This document shows positions 1 to 8,122 of a stretch of 14,794 nucleotides of DNA, piece after piece. Below the pieces are notes generated by a model that saw nothing but the letters and a program-made list of their open reading frames with translations, was not told the origin of the DNA and did no database searches. The position numbers and the translations under genes are program-made. This DNA is from Terana coerulea (lineage: Eukaryota; Basidiomycota; Agaricomycetes; Polyporales; Phanerochaetaceae). Where the stretch lies: NCBI GenBank assembly GCA_024811115.1, contig JAKOGH010000398.1:1-14794 (forward strand), read 5' to 3'. The stretch's first letter is position 1; each line of letters begins with the position of its first letter.

Positions 1-292
1 CCCCTACCACCCGACAACTTCTCCTGACGGTGTTCTAGCGAGGGTCAATCAGTTGGGCTGCGGCGGGGGATCTTCGGACGGGCGAAGCTCGAAGAATAGC
101 GTTCACTCACCAGCTTCGTCTGCAAGACGTCAATCTCAGCCCTAAGTTTGTTCTGCTCGCCATCGTACAACGCCTTGTCAGGCTTGCCACCGCCATAGCT
201 GACTGCCTCGACAGGGAAATGGGTGTCGCGGTTCCAGAGGAAGCTGCAGGCTTCTTGCCAGTGCCGTTGGCCTGCTTAACTTTTGAGGCCAT
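1..292 (-). CDS. BFR1-like nuclear segregation protein, 5' end only (partial)
   Basis: Start ATG is at 292-290. Exon 1 runs 292-111, and a gtgagt donor follows at 110. With the acceptor gctag ending at 35 the intron is 76 nt, and exon 2 starts at 34 and leaves the window. The first ~25 residues are Lys/Ala/Thr-rich. The frame then breaks at a GGG run (214-216, + strand). Adding one base lets it continue through YGGGKPDKALYDGEQ and KLRAEIDVLQTKL, a charged coiled-coil start. A second one-base break near 23 would give NTVREKLSGGRG. From memory this pattern (GKPDK..YD.EQ..L..EID.LQ.KL..VR.K) is the N-terminus of fungal BFR1-type proteins, which bind polysome-associated mRNPs and affect ploidy and secretion. 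Only ~70 residues are visible, so the family call is moderate; another coiled-coil protein is possible. Confidence 0.5.
24..110 (-). other. Intron 1 of the BFR1-like gene, alternative acceptors
   Basis: The donor gtgagt at 110 is clear and a branch-like ctgattgac lies upstream of the acceptor. Two acceptors are possible: gctag ending at 35 (76 nt intron), which needs one extra base downstream to keep the frame, or gtcag ending at 24 (87 nt), which stays in frame directly. The first gives the more family-like protein. Confidence 0.45.
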
Positions 293-635
293 ACCGTAAG
301 GAATTAGCTGAAATTAAGAAGACGTCGACGTCTGTTTTGGTATGAGATGGTGGTCGTGGAAGTGCCTAAGAGCCGTGAGAAGGGCTCCGTGTGCAGGACG
401 GGATGCGGATAATGAGTTGAAGTGGTAAGAGCCTGAAATTGTGACGTGGCTCCAGAGAGACAACTCTACATTGATCGACCGTTGCCACCATGTCCCCACA
501 TGGCTTTCGAAAATTCACACAGAACGATTGCAGAGCGATGCGGAAGTAACGAGGGAAATTAATGGTATGGTACAGAGCAGAGTATGGTGGCAGACGACAC
601 AAACATGCAACATAACAAACAGATAATGACACAGG
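293..635. other. Intergenic: NHP2 3' flank and BFR1-like promoter
   Basis: Both neighbours read leftward, so this 343 bp holds the 3' end of NHP2 and the promoter of the BFR1-like gene. Short open frames on both strands overlap each other and lack splice signals or recognisable protein. I see no clear TATA box, RNA gene or repeat. Confidence 0.6.
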
Positions 636-1393
636 TCAGAAGAGAATCTTCTGGTCCAGTTTTCCGACCTCCTCACAGCACTCGTTGTACAACTCCCGGT
701 AATCATCGTCCTTGTCCTCCTCGCCCTCCTTTTTCGACTTCTTCTTCTTCCCGTCTGGGCACACCATCACACAACTCGTTGGCCGTTTCGTTGAACTCGC
801 GTGACCAAGCTCTTCTTTCGAGGTGACGAAAACGTAGGGAATGCCAGCATCTTCGCTCATGACGGGCAAATGCGAGATGATGTCTATTGGTGTTATGTCG
901 GCAGCAAGAACAAGAAGTCTAAGCGGCCAAATCAGTCGCAAATTCGGGCGCAAGAGCAAAGCGCACACTGACCCCTTCTCTCCCTTGCGAATACCCTTCA
1001 CAACCTCCTTCACGCCACGCTTTACCTGTCTCTGCTTTGAAGCTATGCGCGCGCAGGGATAACTTCAGCTTGACACGCATTACAATTAATTGACACGCAC
1101 CTTTCTTGATTGTTTTGTGCAGTTTCTTCAGCAACTTCTTTTGCGCAAGCGGGTGTGCAATAGGTGAGAGGTCTTCCAATGGAATAACAATCTCCTCCTT
1201 GTCCTTCTTCGTCTTTTTCACAACCTAGCATACAATCAGCTCCCTCCCTCAGCTACCCGGATGTGGTTACACTCACTTTCGCCAACCCCTCCGCATCTCC
1301 CATATCGACATCCTCTCCGACGGGCTCAATCGTCTCTGTGACCTTCTCGGTCACCTCCTTCGACTTCTTCTCTTTCTTGTCAGACTTTCCCAT
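636..1393 (-). CDS. NHP2: H/ACA ribonucleoprotein subunit Nhp2 (L7Ae family)
   Basis: Four exons, 1393-1277, 1224-1101, 1042-973 and 918-636, join to 594 nt (197 aa plus stop) with no frame break. The three introns (52, 58 and 54 nt) have GT...TAG ends. Nhp2 is a core protein of box H/ACA snoRNPs, which pseudouridylate rRNA in the nucleolus and also sit in telomerase RNP in many eukaryotes. The L7Ae fold covers about residues 60-157. Visible hallmarks are KRGVKEVVKGIRKGEKG (88-104), LAADITPIDIISHLP (108-122), IPYVFVTSKEELG (130-142) and KRPTSCVMV (148-156). It has a Lys/Glu-rich N-terminus, and the tail after a KKKKSKK stretch ends in a short acidic helix. Yeast Nhp2 is 156 aa, so both tails are longer here. 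The start is the first ATG of the continuous frame, preceded by catc. Identity is secure. Confidence 0.95.
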
Positions 1394-2011
1394 GATGAAA
1401 GTTTATCGTGTAGGGTCGGGAAATGCAGAAGAGGAGGAGTGGTAGAAAGCTTTCGGTTCGAACAGCAATAATTCGAGAGCCCTGCAAACTGGGCGCTAGC
1501 GGCAACGCGGGTGACAGTCACGCTTGTGACGGCTTCACCTGACTTGACCTCGACCTCCATGTTAGGTGCACTGAACTTGAACAAACTGAAGAGTACAACT
1601 CAACAAATTTGCAAATATTAGGTTCTGTCATGGCTAGCACTAGCGAAGCTAGGATGGTAACGATTTGCCAGGCTGTCACTATTAAATGTTTCATTGACAA
1701 TCACTAGTCCTAGGGTCATCACTACTCCATTGTATATAAACGATGCAGTGAGGAACGTTTCTACCCAAATCCGCCGTCTGCAGAAATGAGGCATTATTTG
1801 TAAAGCTTTAGCCTGCCTCAGGTGGTGATCATGAACCTCCCTCAGCACTGACAGTATGTCTTCACAGGAAACAATCATATAGCACAGCCTTAGAACAACA
1901 GTCAAGCTGCTTGTTCTATATCTCTTTCTCCAGGGTTTCCTAGCTGTCCCCATTGCTGTCGTTGTTTTTGCAGCTATATGGATTTGAGGCCAACCAGTCG
2001 ACTTTCCGCCT
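1394..2011. other. Intergenic between NHP2 and the first membrane-protein relic
   Basis: This 618 bp holds the NHP2 promoter (reading left) and the 5' flank of the rightward relic. A tatataaa element at about 1733-1740 on the + strand is TATA-like. Minus-strand frames here run into low-complexity sequence with no recognisable protein. No RNA gene or repeat was found. Confidence 0.5.
1733..1740 (+). promoter_or_regulatory. TATA-like element upstream of relic 1
   Basis: The sequence tatataaa lies about 275 bp upstream of the first relic of the membrane-protein family. It may be the old core promoter of that gene, but no transcription start can be assigned from sequence alone. Confidence 0.25.
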
Positions 2012-2441
2012 TTGGAAGAAAGGTTGGGCTTTGTACCAGGGCCTGGGTTGCACAGAACGATGAACCTCATCTCTGTATGCGTCTTGACTATCTTTACCTG
2101 TGTTTACGTGTCCGTGCATGTTGACGTGCCAGATAACACAAAGGCTATGAAGTCTGTGGATGACCTGGCAGTAGTGATTGACAACATCATCAAGCTCACA
2201 CGTCTCATTCCTGCATTCTCTGTAGCAACTTGTGGCAAAGTTGGTGGTGACACAGGTTATCTAGATGATATTCAACTTCTTTGCACCAGAGGTCATTGTT
2301 TTTGTCACTATAATGGAGCACATCAGTGCCAGAGATAGTCTGGCATTCATGCATAACCATGGACAGGCAGACTGGATGATGAAGCTGGCATTTTTGCCAA
2401 CTATCACAAAACTACAATACGCACTTGCTGGGATGACTTGA
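2012..2441 (+). pseudogene. Relic 1: N-terminal part of a basidiomycete multi-pass membrane protein
   Basis: The frame from 2012 carries MNLISVCVLTIFTCVYVSVH, a hydrophobic segment that I recognise as the first conserved block of a large uncharacterised basidiomycete family (typical form: NLIS..TIFACTWVSVHPNVP). After about 2275 the family continues one base out of phase as FFAPEVIVFVTIMEHISARD, the usual APEI..F..R block, and ends at a TGA at 2439-2441. One base missing near 2270-2280 would join the two. The central GGF block, the WWDKPL-type block and the LPPG..D.W..FIPH end are absent, so only about the first third remains. A second copy starts 1 kb downstream with matching wording (TIFTCVYVS, D.TKA), which suggests a tandem pair. 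No function is known for the family that I can recall. Treated as dead because it is truncated. Confidence 0.6.
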
Positions 2442-2504
2442 AAGAGGTGGGGAAAGCAGAGGGACTTAAGTAGAGCTAGTAGAGTAGATATGAATCAATG
2501 ATGT

Positions 2505-2692
2505 TGTTAAGTCTGGGAGTTTAGCCCACAGACCAGCCTCCTTATATACATGTGTAGAGGGACCCCAGACACTATCTAAGACCTCCAATACCATATGCTG
2601 ACTGATACAGTCAGGTGATGTCTGACTAAGGCTCAGAGCATACCACCGCTCTAACTCCCTTATCAGATCCTGACCTAGCTATCATGCTAACA
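2505..2692. repeat. Probable solo LTR of a retrotransposon
   Basis: The 188 bp block starts TGTTAAG and ends GCTAACA, so it has the TG...CA ends and a 5 bp terminal inversion (TGTTA/TAACA) typical of LTRs. A TATA-like ttatatac at about 2542 lies where an LTR promoter would be. The immediate 5 bp flanks (gatgt, tcaac) do not match. Using slightly wider ends, ATCAA occurs at 2494-2498 and 2692-2696, so the exact borders are uncertain. No gag, pol or second LTR is present in the window. Confidence 0.45.
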
Positions 2693-2740
2693 TCAACACT
2701 ATTTAGATGTCCTAATTGAGCTACTGTACACTACCAGTCT

Positions 2741-2761
2741 ATGATGTCATACTGACATCAT
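2741..2761. repeat. Perfect 9 bp inverted repeat
   Basis: ATGATGTCA and TGACATCAT are separated by tac. The structure could form a hairpin. It lies 48 bp downstream of the probable LTR and has no assigned role. Confidence 0.4.
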
Positions 2762-3186
2762 GCTGAGGTCATAGTCCAAAACAGTTCCAGACCAGAGTCC
2801 TGGATCCTACATTTGTATAAGGCATATCCCTGATGTCCATGCGACAAGCACATGGCAAATTGATCTAGCATCTTGTAACACTGTGTGACGACTTGGTGAC
2901 ATGTCCCGTGACTTGATATTACACTCTAAGCGCTGTGGACTAGCGCTGAGGGAAATTATGACAGCTTAATATCAAATTTCTATATGTTCTGATTTGACCT
3001 TAGGACTCAGAGTCACTGGTGGCTGATATTGATTTACGCTCAGGTCCGGAAAGACGAAGCGTAGGTACAGCACCACTGCTATGCATATGTTAGCTAGGTC
3101 ATGTGGCTGATAAATCACAAATTAGCATACATGCCCAACAAGGGTCTTTGAGTATGCAGGCAGGCTGGACACAACATTGCAAAACC

Positions 3187-3195
3187 TTATATAGC
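3187..3195 (+). promoter_or_regulatory. TATA-like element upstream of relic 2
   Basis: The sequence ttatatagc precedes the open frame at 3221 by about 30 bp and the signal-like ATG at 3470 by about 280 bp. It may be the former core promoter of the second membrane-protein copy. Confidence 0.25.
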
Positions 3196-3469
3196 TGGAA
3201 CCCTTGAATTTGCTGGCTTCATGATGCCAAGGCGATATAAAGCTTCAATGAGCTATCCGACCGAGCTTGAGAGCATCAGTCCACCAACTATGTCTCTGTT
3301 GGGAGAAGCACCCACTTTGCCCTCTTGCAAGACAATCACACATACTTTACAGTCTTCCAGCTGGTTTTCCAAGAAGTATGATTCATTTAGAACTATTTCT
3401 TTTAATAATCCTAACTATCCCGTGATAGCAGACTTTTGCAACCCTGTGCACCAGGGACAGTTTTCGAAG

Positions 3470-5046
3470 ATGCTCGTCACCACACTCAAGCTACTTGTTG
3501 TCCATCTTGCCACTGTAGCCGTTGCCTCTCTACCCTTAGCTATTGCTATCCTTACTATAGCCTGGCACAAAGGCCACAAAACTAACTTCCCACCATTCAA
3601 CCCACACTTTGGATTCATCTCAGCCCAAACTCCTGCAGCACTCTAAACCTTATCTCCGGTGTATGTGTCAACAATCTTCACATGTGTCTATGTCTCTATC
3701 TATACTGATGTCCTAGACGACACCAAGGCGAAATGCTTCATAGAGAAGTTTGAAGCCAACCAAAGAGTCAAGATGCCACCCTCATCAGGGTGATGGGTGG
3801 CGGCTGTTCGGGAATTTATGTGCAAGCCATTCTAAAGAGGGTGATCTGAATGCTCTTCAACTTCTCAGTCTGAGAACTAGTTATTTTCATCTCCATACTG
3901 GAGTACATCGGTCTGAAAAGAACAAGCTAGCCTTCATGCGAGCGTAGCTGTGGGCAGTCAGATTGAACAATGGAGCTCGCATTCTTCGCTCTGACATAGG
4001 TGGCTTTAAGTGCGAGGGATTGCATGGGCTGCACTACATGCTTCCCGAACCAGGGCGAGAGTTCTTTAAGTGGTTTGAAGAAGCCTGCTTGAGAGCTGAC
4101 CATCTGACTCAACATCCTGAAGCTGCAAGCAGAGATCAACAACATGACCAAGAAGGACTGGGTGCTAAAGGTATTCACAGTACTACAGGCAGGCTTCCTC
4201 CTCATAAAAACAGTGGTGCGGCTGTCGAAGAGGGAGAGTAGTCTCTCAACTTGAGGTCGTTGCATGCTCCTACGTTCTGTGCACCATTGTAACCTATACA
4301 TGCTGGTTCTACAAGCCGTCACGGCATCAAGAGTTGGGTTGTGGTCTTCCAGAGACTACCAAGCACTACTACGGACGAGAAGTCATGTGTGTCTTGTGGC
4401 TGCTAGTTACTGTCTCTATCGGCCACCCTCCGGCCTTACTCGCTCTCCAGCAACCTGCCCCAACCTCTACTATGTGCACGCTCATTTATCTTCAACTGAG
4501 TCAAAGATATTGGTGTTGGCAAGATCCCATGTCTTCTCTGCTTAGGGACAGTCATTTCCAGAGCTGCCGAACAGATGCTTATAATTATGGCCGGAGAATG
4601 CCAGATTTACGCCCTTCAACTACTCGTACTTCCACCCCACCACTAGCTTTCGGTAAGTGTGTGCTACTCAAACTGTGCTGTACACTCATTGTTTCTTCAT
4701 CTGCCTGTAGTTGCTGCGAGCAGCTCTGGCCTCATCGGGGCCTGATTGGTCTCATGCACAGTGGTCTCTGGAATGCGCAGCTTATTAACACAAATGGGCA
4801 ATGGCTGTGGTGCTACTGCTGCATTGCACAGGTGCTCTTGCTCATGTTCACTGCAGCCATTTCATTCATGGAGAAATACGGCTGGGCCGGTAAGCGCGTG
4901 TACATCTTCACACTTACCATCACCTTTCATTCTCTGTAACTTGTCTAGTTCTGATCGTGTTGGTGGTACTCTCACTCTGGAGTCTTCCTAAAGGCGTGTA
5001 CAGGGACATTGACTGGTTATGAGCTTATTTCCCTCACTGGCACTGA
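3470..5046 (+). pseudogene. Relic 2: near full-length decayed basidiomycete multi-pass membrane protein
   Basis: Family blocks appear in the expected order but in different frames. They are: a signal-like MLVTTLKLLVVHLATVAVAS (from 3470); NLIS and STIFTCVYVSIYTDV (3640-3715, one extra g between them); ELVIFISILEYIGLKR (near 3874); GGFKCEGLHGLHYMLPE (near 4000); AEINNMTKKDW..KVFTVLQAGF (4130-4200); TLEVVACSYVL..YTCWFYKPS (4250-4330); AQVLLLMFTAAISFMEKYGWA (to 4889); and LIVLVVLSLWSLPKGVYRDIDW with YFPH at the end. Two introns are still recognisable, 4653-4710 and 4890-4948. In-frame stops lie at 3847, 3871, 3928 and 5020, besides several frame changes, so this copy is truly broken and not only misread. 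Intact relatives are roughly 400-600 aa, with a signal peptide and several membrane spans; function unknown. The 141-codon frame from 3221 runs into its N-terminus. Confidence 0.65.
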
Positions 5047-5877
5047 TGGCTTAATGAGTATTTCTTATTTGTGCTTTCTGTCGTGCTGTATTGATGAGCT
5101 ATAATGTGTCTGTACAGTATGATACTGAATGTACTCTCCTCATAAACAACTTGTGGGGCTATGCTGGGCTAGCTCACTGCTCAAACTTTTCTTGAGTTCT
5201 CAATAGTGTCCAAATGGTGAATCCTTCAAGTTGGCGACTTGGAGAAGGGCTACGTAGTATCGACATCTGCTTATATCGGATACAAACAATCTCAGCGTGG
5301 TAGCTAGTATGCGAGAGTAGAATTGAAGCCAGAGGCATTGCAAAACATTAGAAAGCAAGCAGTCAGGTCATCTGAATATGCCCTCACTGTATTGGAAGCT
5401 CTTCAGAAGTTCATGGCGGAAGCAAGCATACACTGTGTTTGCTTCTGCTTGCACATCTGGAAAGGGGTCCATGCCCTACATAGCATGTAGTAGGGCACAG
5501 TAGGACTTTAAGACTCAGTAGGAGGTACCCCATCGATGTAGGCTTGGCCTGACCCTACAGAGTGTCCGATAGCAGCCATAGACACGCACCTACCGCACCT
5601 ACCGTGCCTAGTGTCTACATAGCAGAAGCACCCTACAGCGACTATAGGGCTACAGCCCTACACCAGCCTACCATATAAGCCACGGCATCTCCTCACCTCA
5701 CCGAATGTAGCCAATAGGATCACACAATAATGATATTTTTATAGCACTGAAATGAAATATATTGAGACACAGGCATGCGTAATACAGCTCTACAAGTGTG
5801 CGGGAAACTCATACGGCAAGGCAGCGAGGCTATTCGAGCCATACTGGGGCCTCCTCACTTCTGAAATTGGCGGCAGC
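5047..5877. repeat. Gene-free stretch with GCCCTAC-type palindromes
   Basis: No gene was recognised. Between 5473 and 5660 the motif GCCCTAC/GTAGGGC recurs in both orientations: arms at 5473-5479 and 5490-5496, and AGGGCT-ac-AGCCCT near 5645-5658. A tandem pair of cgcacctac lies near 5585-5602. Such clustered inverted subterminal motifs occur in non-autonomous DNA transposons, but I found no clear pair of terminal repeats or target duplication, so the class is open. The frame at about 5341-5450 (around ALTVLEALQKFMAEAS) looks mildly protein-like but has no partner exon. Confidence 0.35.
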
Positions 5878-6695
5878 TCACTTTCGAGGACCTGAAGTTG
5901 CGCTGTCGTTCGTACAAGAAACCATAGCATGTTGCCTATCGATAGTGGTGTCAGTCACAAATATAAAGAATACTGACCGGTATAATGTATTGCTTACCAT
6001 GCAAGCTTCAGAACATGCCATTGAAAATTCTTTAGTGTTTCCTTACCGTTCTCTTCGCTGTAAGTGGCCCATTTGTTCAGATACTTGAGGTAGACGTTGT
6101 AGATTGGGCTATAGGTGTTTTCCAAGAACTTATGTTTCTTCGCACATCAATCAAGAGCGCATCAGACCTATACATTGAACGGATGAGTAAATAGTATGTG
6201 AAGGGTATGGTGTACATACAGCCGTTGCAGCAGTCTTCTACAGAAATACTGCCAGGGTCTTGAGGCGAAGGCTGGCGAGGGTTAGTCCATGATATGTAAG
6301 TGAGAGATAAGAACGCACATTGATCTGTTCCACAGCCAAATGGCAGTCTGGTTCCAACTTGTCCGCATCTCTGTCCAGCCTTGGATGCTTGAACGCTCAT
6401 CGTGAGGCATAAGTCATACGGCGACTCGTGCTTGTGCAGCTGATACCACCCTTTGGACGCCAGCGCACGAGTCGGAGGCCGGCTGCGCTCGACTGCAGCC
6501 TAGGTTGCATACTGGGCACGTCAGCTCTTGCGAAGGGGACAGTAAGAGGTTGGCGGCCATGGAACTTCCAGAGGAACTCGTGAATATTCGGGTCCCCGTG
6601 GTCAAGCGAAACTTGAGCAGATATGTTGAAGTCCCAGCGCAGCGTAAGAGGTAGTGGTGGTGGTAGTATGAGAAATCATATGTGGAGGATTTCAT
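5878..6695 (-). CDS. Unrecognised four-exon protein, interrupted by single-base frame breaks
   Basis: The proposed exons are 6695-6319, 6271-6220, 6167-5998 and 5935-5878. The introns are 47 nt (gtgcgt...gactaac...cag), 52 nt (gtatgt...tag) and 62 nt (gtaagc...gactgac...tag). Start is MKSSTYDFSYYHHHY, with ATG in a good context (accATGa). The spliced frame reads smoothly through IHEFLWKFHGRQPLTV, KGWYQLHKHESPYDLCL, FASRPWQYFCRRLLQRLSD, YSPIYNVYLKYLNKW and ETLKNFQWHVLKLAW to a stop at 5880-5878. Three one-base gaps are needed: about 6640-6665, the CCC run at 6449-6451, and about 6128. With them the coding length is 660 nt (219 aa), and all splice phases fit. There is no signal peptide or obvious membrane span; the C-terminal half looks helical. 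I recognise no family. It could be a real gene hidden by sequence error, or a young relic: the abrupt end after SGPRK suggests C-terminal truncation. Confidence 0.45.
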
Positions 6696-7155
6696 GGTAA
6701 AGTGGCTGCGGCGCAGCGGGGTCTATGGGGACTACATGACTACAAGGACGATGTGGTATGGTGAAAGTGTAGATGACGCTACATAAGCAGGGCGTGGCTA
6801 CTGAGCGCTATGTTGTCACGGCGCTTGGACTACAAAGCGCTTGGTAGGCTGACTCTGCCTATAGCGGCCTACGTAGAAGGGGGCTGGACTATGAAGTAAA
6901 ACCGCCCTTCCTGATGGCCAGGCGCGGCGAGTTCTGTGCAGATCTTCAGGGGTAGCCTTAGGATGCTACAAGCCCGCAAATAAGTTAGAGAAATGTCGGC
7001 GGAAAAGTATTTGTCGGGTACAGTTTAAACGAAGGGCCAGATTGAGTACTGAGTACTAGTGACCTGAAGCGGTACTCGAAGTAGCTGTGGTATGGCCTGT
7101 GTGAGCTATCCGTGAAGTTATATTTGACATGTTCCTCGTGTCGCTTGATTTTTAG
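6696..7155. other. Gene-free stretch upstream of the unknown gene
   Basis: It would hold the promoter of the leftward unknown gene at 5878-6695. The part 6820-6900 carries several short tagc/ctac motifs resembling those at 5473-5660, but no convincing repeat unit. No coding sequence recognised. Confidence 0.4.
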
Positions 7156-7371
7156 GCAAGAGCAACTCATACATGCAGATGCCATACTTTCATATTTTTG
7201 AGCCGAAGGAGCTCGAAGGAGTGGCCGATTTTCCCGGAACCCAGACCAAAGAGCTTCCGGGCGTCAAAGTCCTTTACTGTCTACTATGACAACGCGAAAT
7301 GGGAAGTGGTTTATGAGGAGGGTTCCACTTCAAGACCGCTCAATTTCAATCACTTGTTAAATGGCTGCTGA
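7156..7371 (+). pseudogene. Short coding relic, possibly the N-terminus of an Hsp70-like ATPase
   Basis: After a possible acceptor (gatttttag, ending 7155) the frame reads YFHIFEPKELEGVADFPGT, then KELPGVKVLY. One base out of phase it continues YYDNAKWEVVYEEG and soon stops (TGA ending about 7371). The order of 'EP...GV.dFPg....lP.vkv.YYDn...evv' resembles the segment just after the phosphate-binding DxGTT motif in fungal Hsp70-like (HSPA12-type) proteins, where 'P.I..VtrFPgq....kiPs.iYYD..G' is common. The DxGTT motif itself and the rest of the ATPase are not present, so this is at best a fragment. The match is from memory and weak; a different family is possible. Confidence 0.3.
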
Positions 7372-8122
7372 CTTGTAGATGCCACGAACTTGCTCGAGAG
7401 TCGAGATCCTGTTTGCCTCAAGTTCCCCGCCACGTCTATATGTTCTAGGTTGTGCGCACTGCTGTGATATTAGATAATCGACATTGCCCCGCGATGGAAA
7501 GCCGTGCCTGCATTTGCTAGTGCCTACATCGGCGCATACCAGGCACCGAATTGTAAGGATCGTGAAGAACCCATTGGTCGAATAAACGCAGGGGTGCAAA
7601 AGTTTATGAGCCACGCGGCGCCTTCGAGGCTTAAAATAGGCGCTTGGCGAGATCGTCCTGATCGCGCCAAGCTCCTGGGCGGCTCTGTCATCCGATGACT
7701 TCCCAATCAAGCAAGTATGAGATAAGCAAAGGGCCTCCTAGATCACGGTTCGTCTTGTTTGAGAGAAATCGGACTTTGACCCACAAAAATGCGACTCCTG
7801 CGCCCACCCCGTCTCCGACCTGTGTTTTACGACATATGCAGTAATCCGCGAGCACATCGCTAGCTCCGTCGTGATGAAATTGCCTTGGGCCATTAATCGT
7901 TTGTCCGCTAGTCGGAAGCAAAGGGCTCCGGCGAGGGACAGTCTCCTCCGGATCCACCTCTCTGGGAAATAGGTTCCTTCGCCCCAAGGCCGCAACGATT
8001 ATGAGAGCGTTATAAATCGCAGCTCCTTAGCTTGGTGGCCTTCTCGTCCCTCCTTTCCTCTCTCAATCTTCCCCGCACCTTCAGGCTCTGCTTGCAGAGC
8101 ATTTCCGAGATCCCACAACAGC
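7372..8122. promoter_or_regulatory. Upstream region of the DUF6534 gene with TATA box and CT-rich leader
   Basis: A clear TATAAAT lies at 8011-8017, 106 bp before the start codon. It is followed by a pyrimidine-rich tract (about 8046-8077), the usual fungal core-promoter arrangement, so transcription probably begins near 8040-8080. The rest has overlapping open frames on both strands without splice structure or recognisable protein; I count none as genes. Confidence 0.55.
8011..8017 (+). promoter_or_regulatory. TATA box of the DUF6534 gene
   Basis: TATAAAT lies 106 bp upstream of the ATG and is followed by a CT-rich leader. Spacing and order fit a fungal core promoter. Confidence 0.55.

Larger units (their letters stand above)
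2442..3469. other. Gene-free stretch with solo LTR and palindromes
   Basis: About 1 kb between the two relics. It contains a probable solo LTR (2505-2692) and two perfect short palindromes (2599-2613, 2741-2761). An open frame from 3221 runs through this stretch into relic 2. By eye long parts, for example 2741-2840, have almost no CpG. No other gene or RNA seen. Confidence 0.5.

Noticed and set aside
1618..2070. 150-codon minus-strand frame
   Set aside because: Overlaps a promoter-like region and the start of relic 1; low-complexity product without family resemblance.
5473..5660. Telomere-like CCCTA motifs
   Set aside because: The units are irregular and in both orientations, not a tandem CCCTAA array, so not an interstitial telomere.
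6553..6654. Plus-strand frame starting MELPEELVNIRV, resembling an F-box start
   Set aside because: It is short and antisense to the better supported spliced minus-strand gene; no continuing exon was found.
7357..7710. 117-codon minus-strand frame and the overlapping plus-strand 64-codon frame
   Set aside because: They overlap each other, have no recognised motif, and lie in the DUF6534 upstream region.
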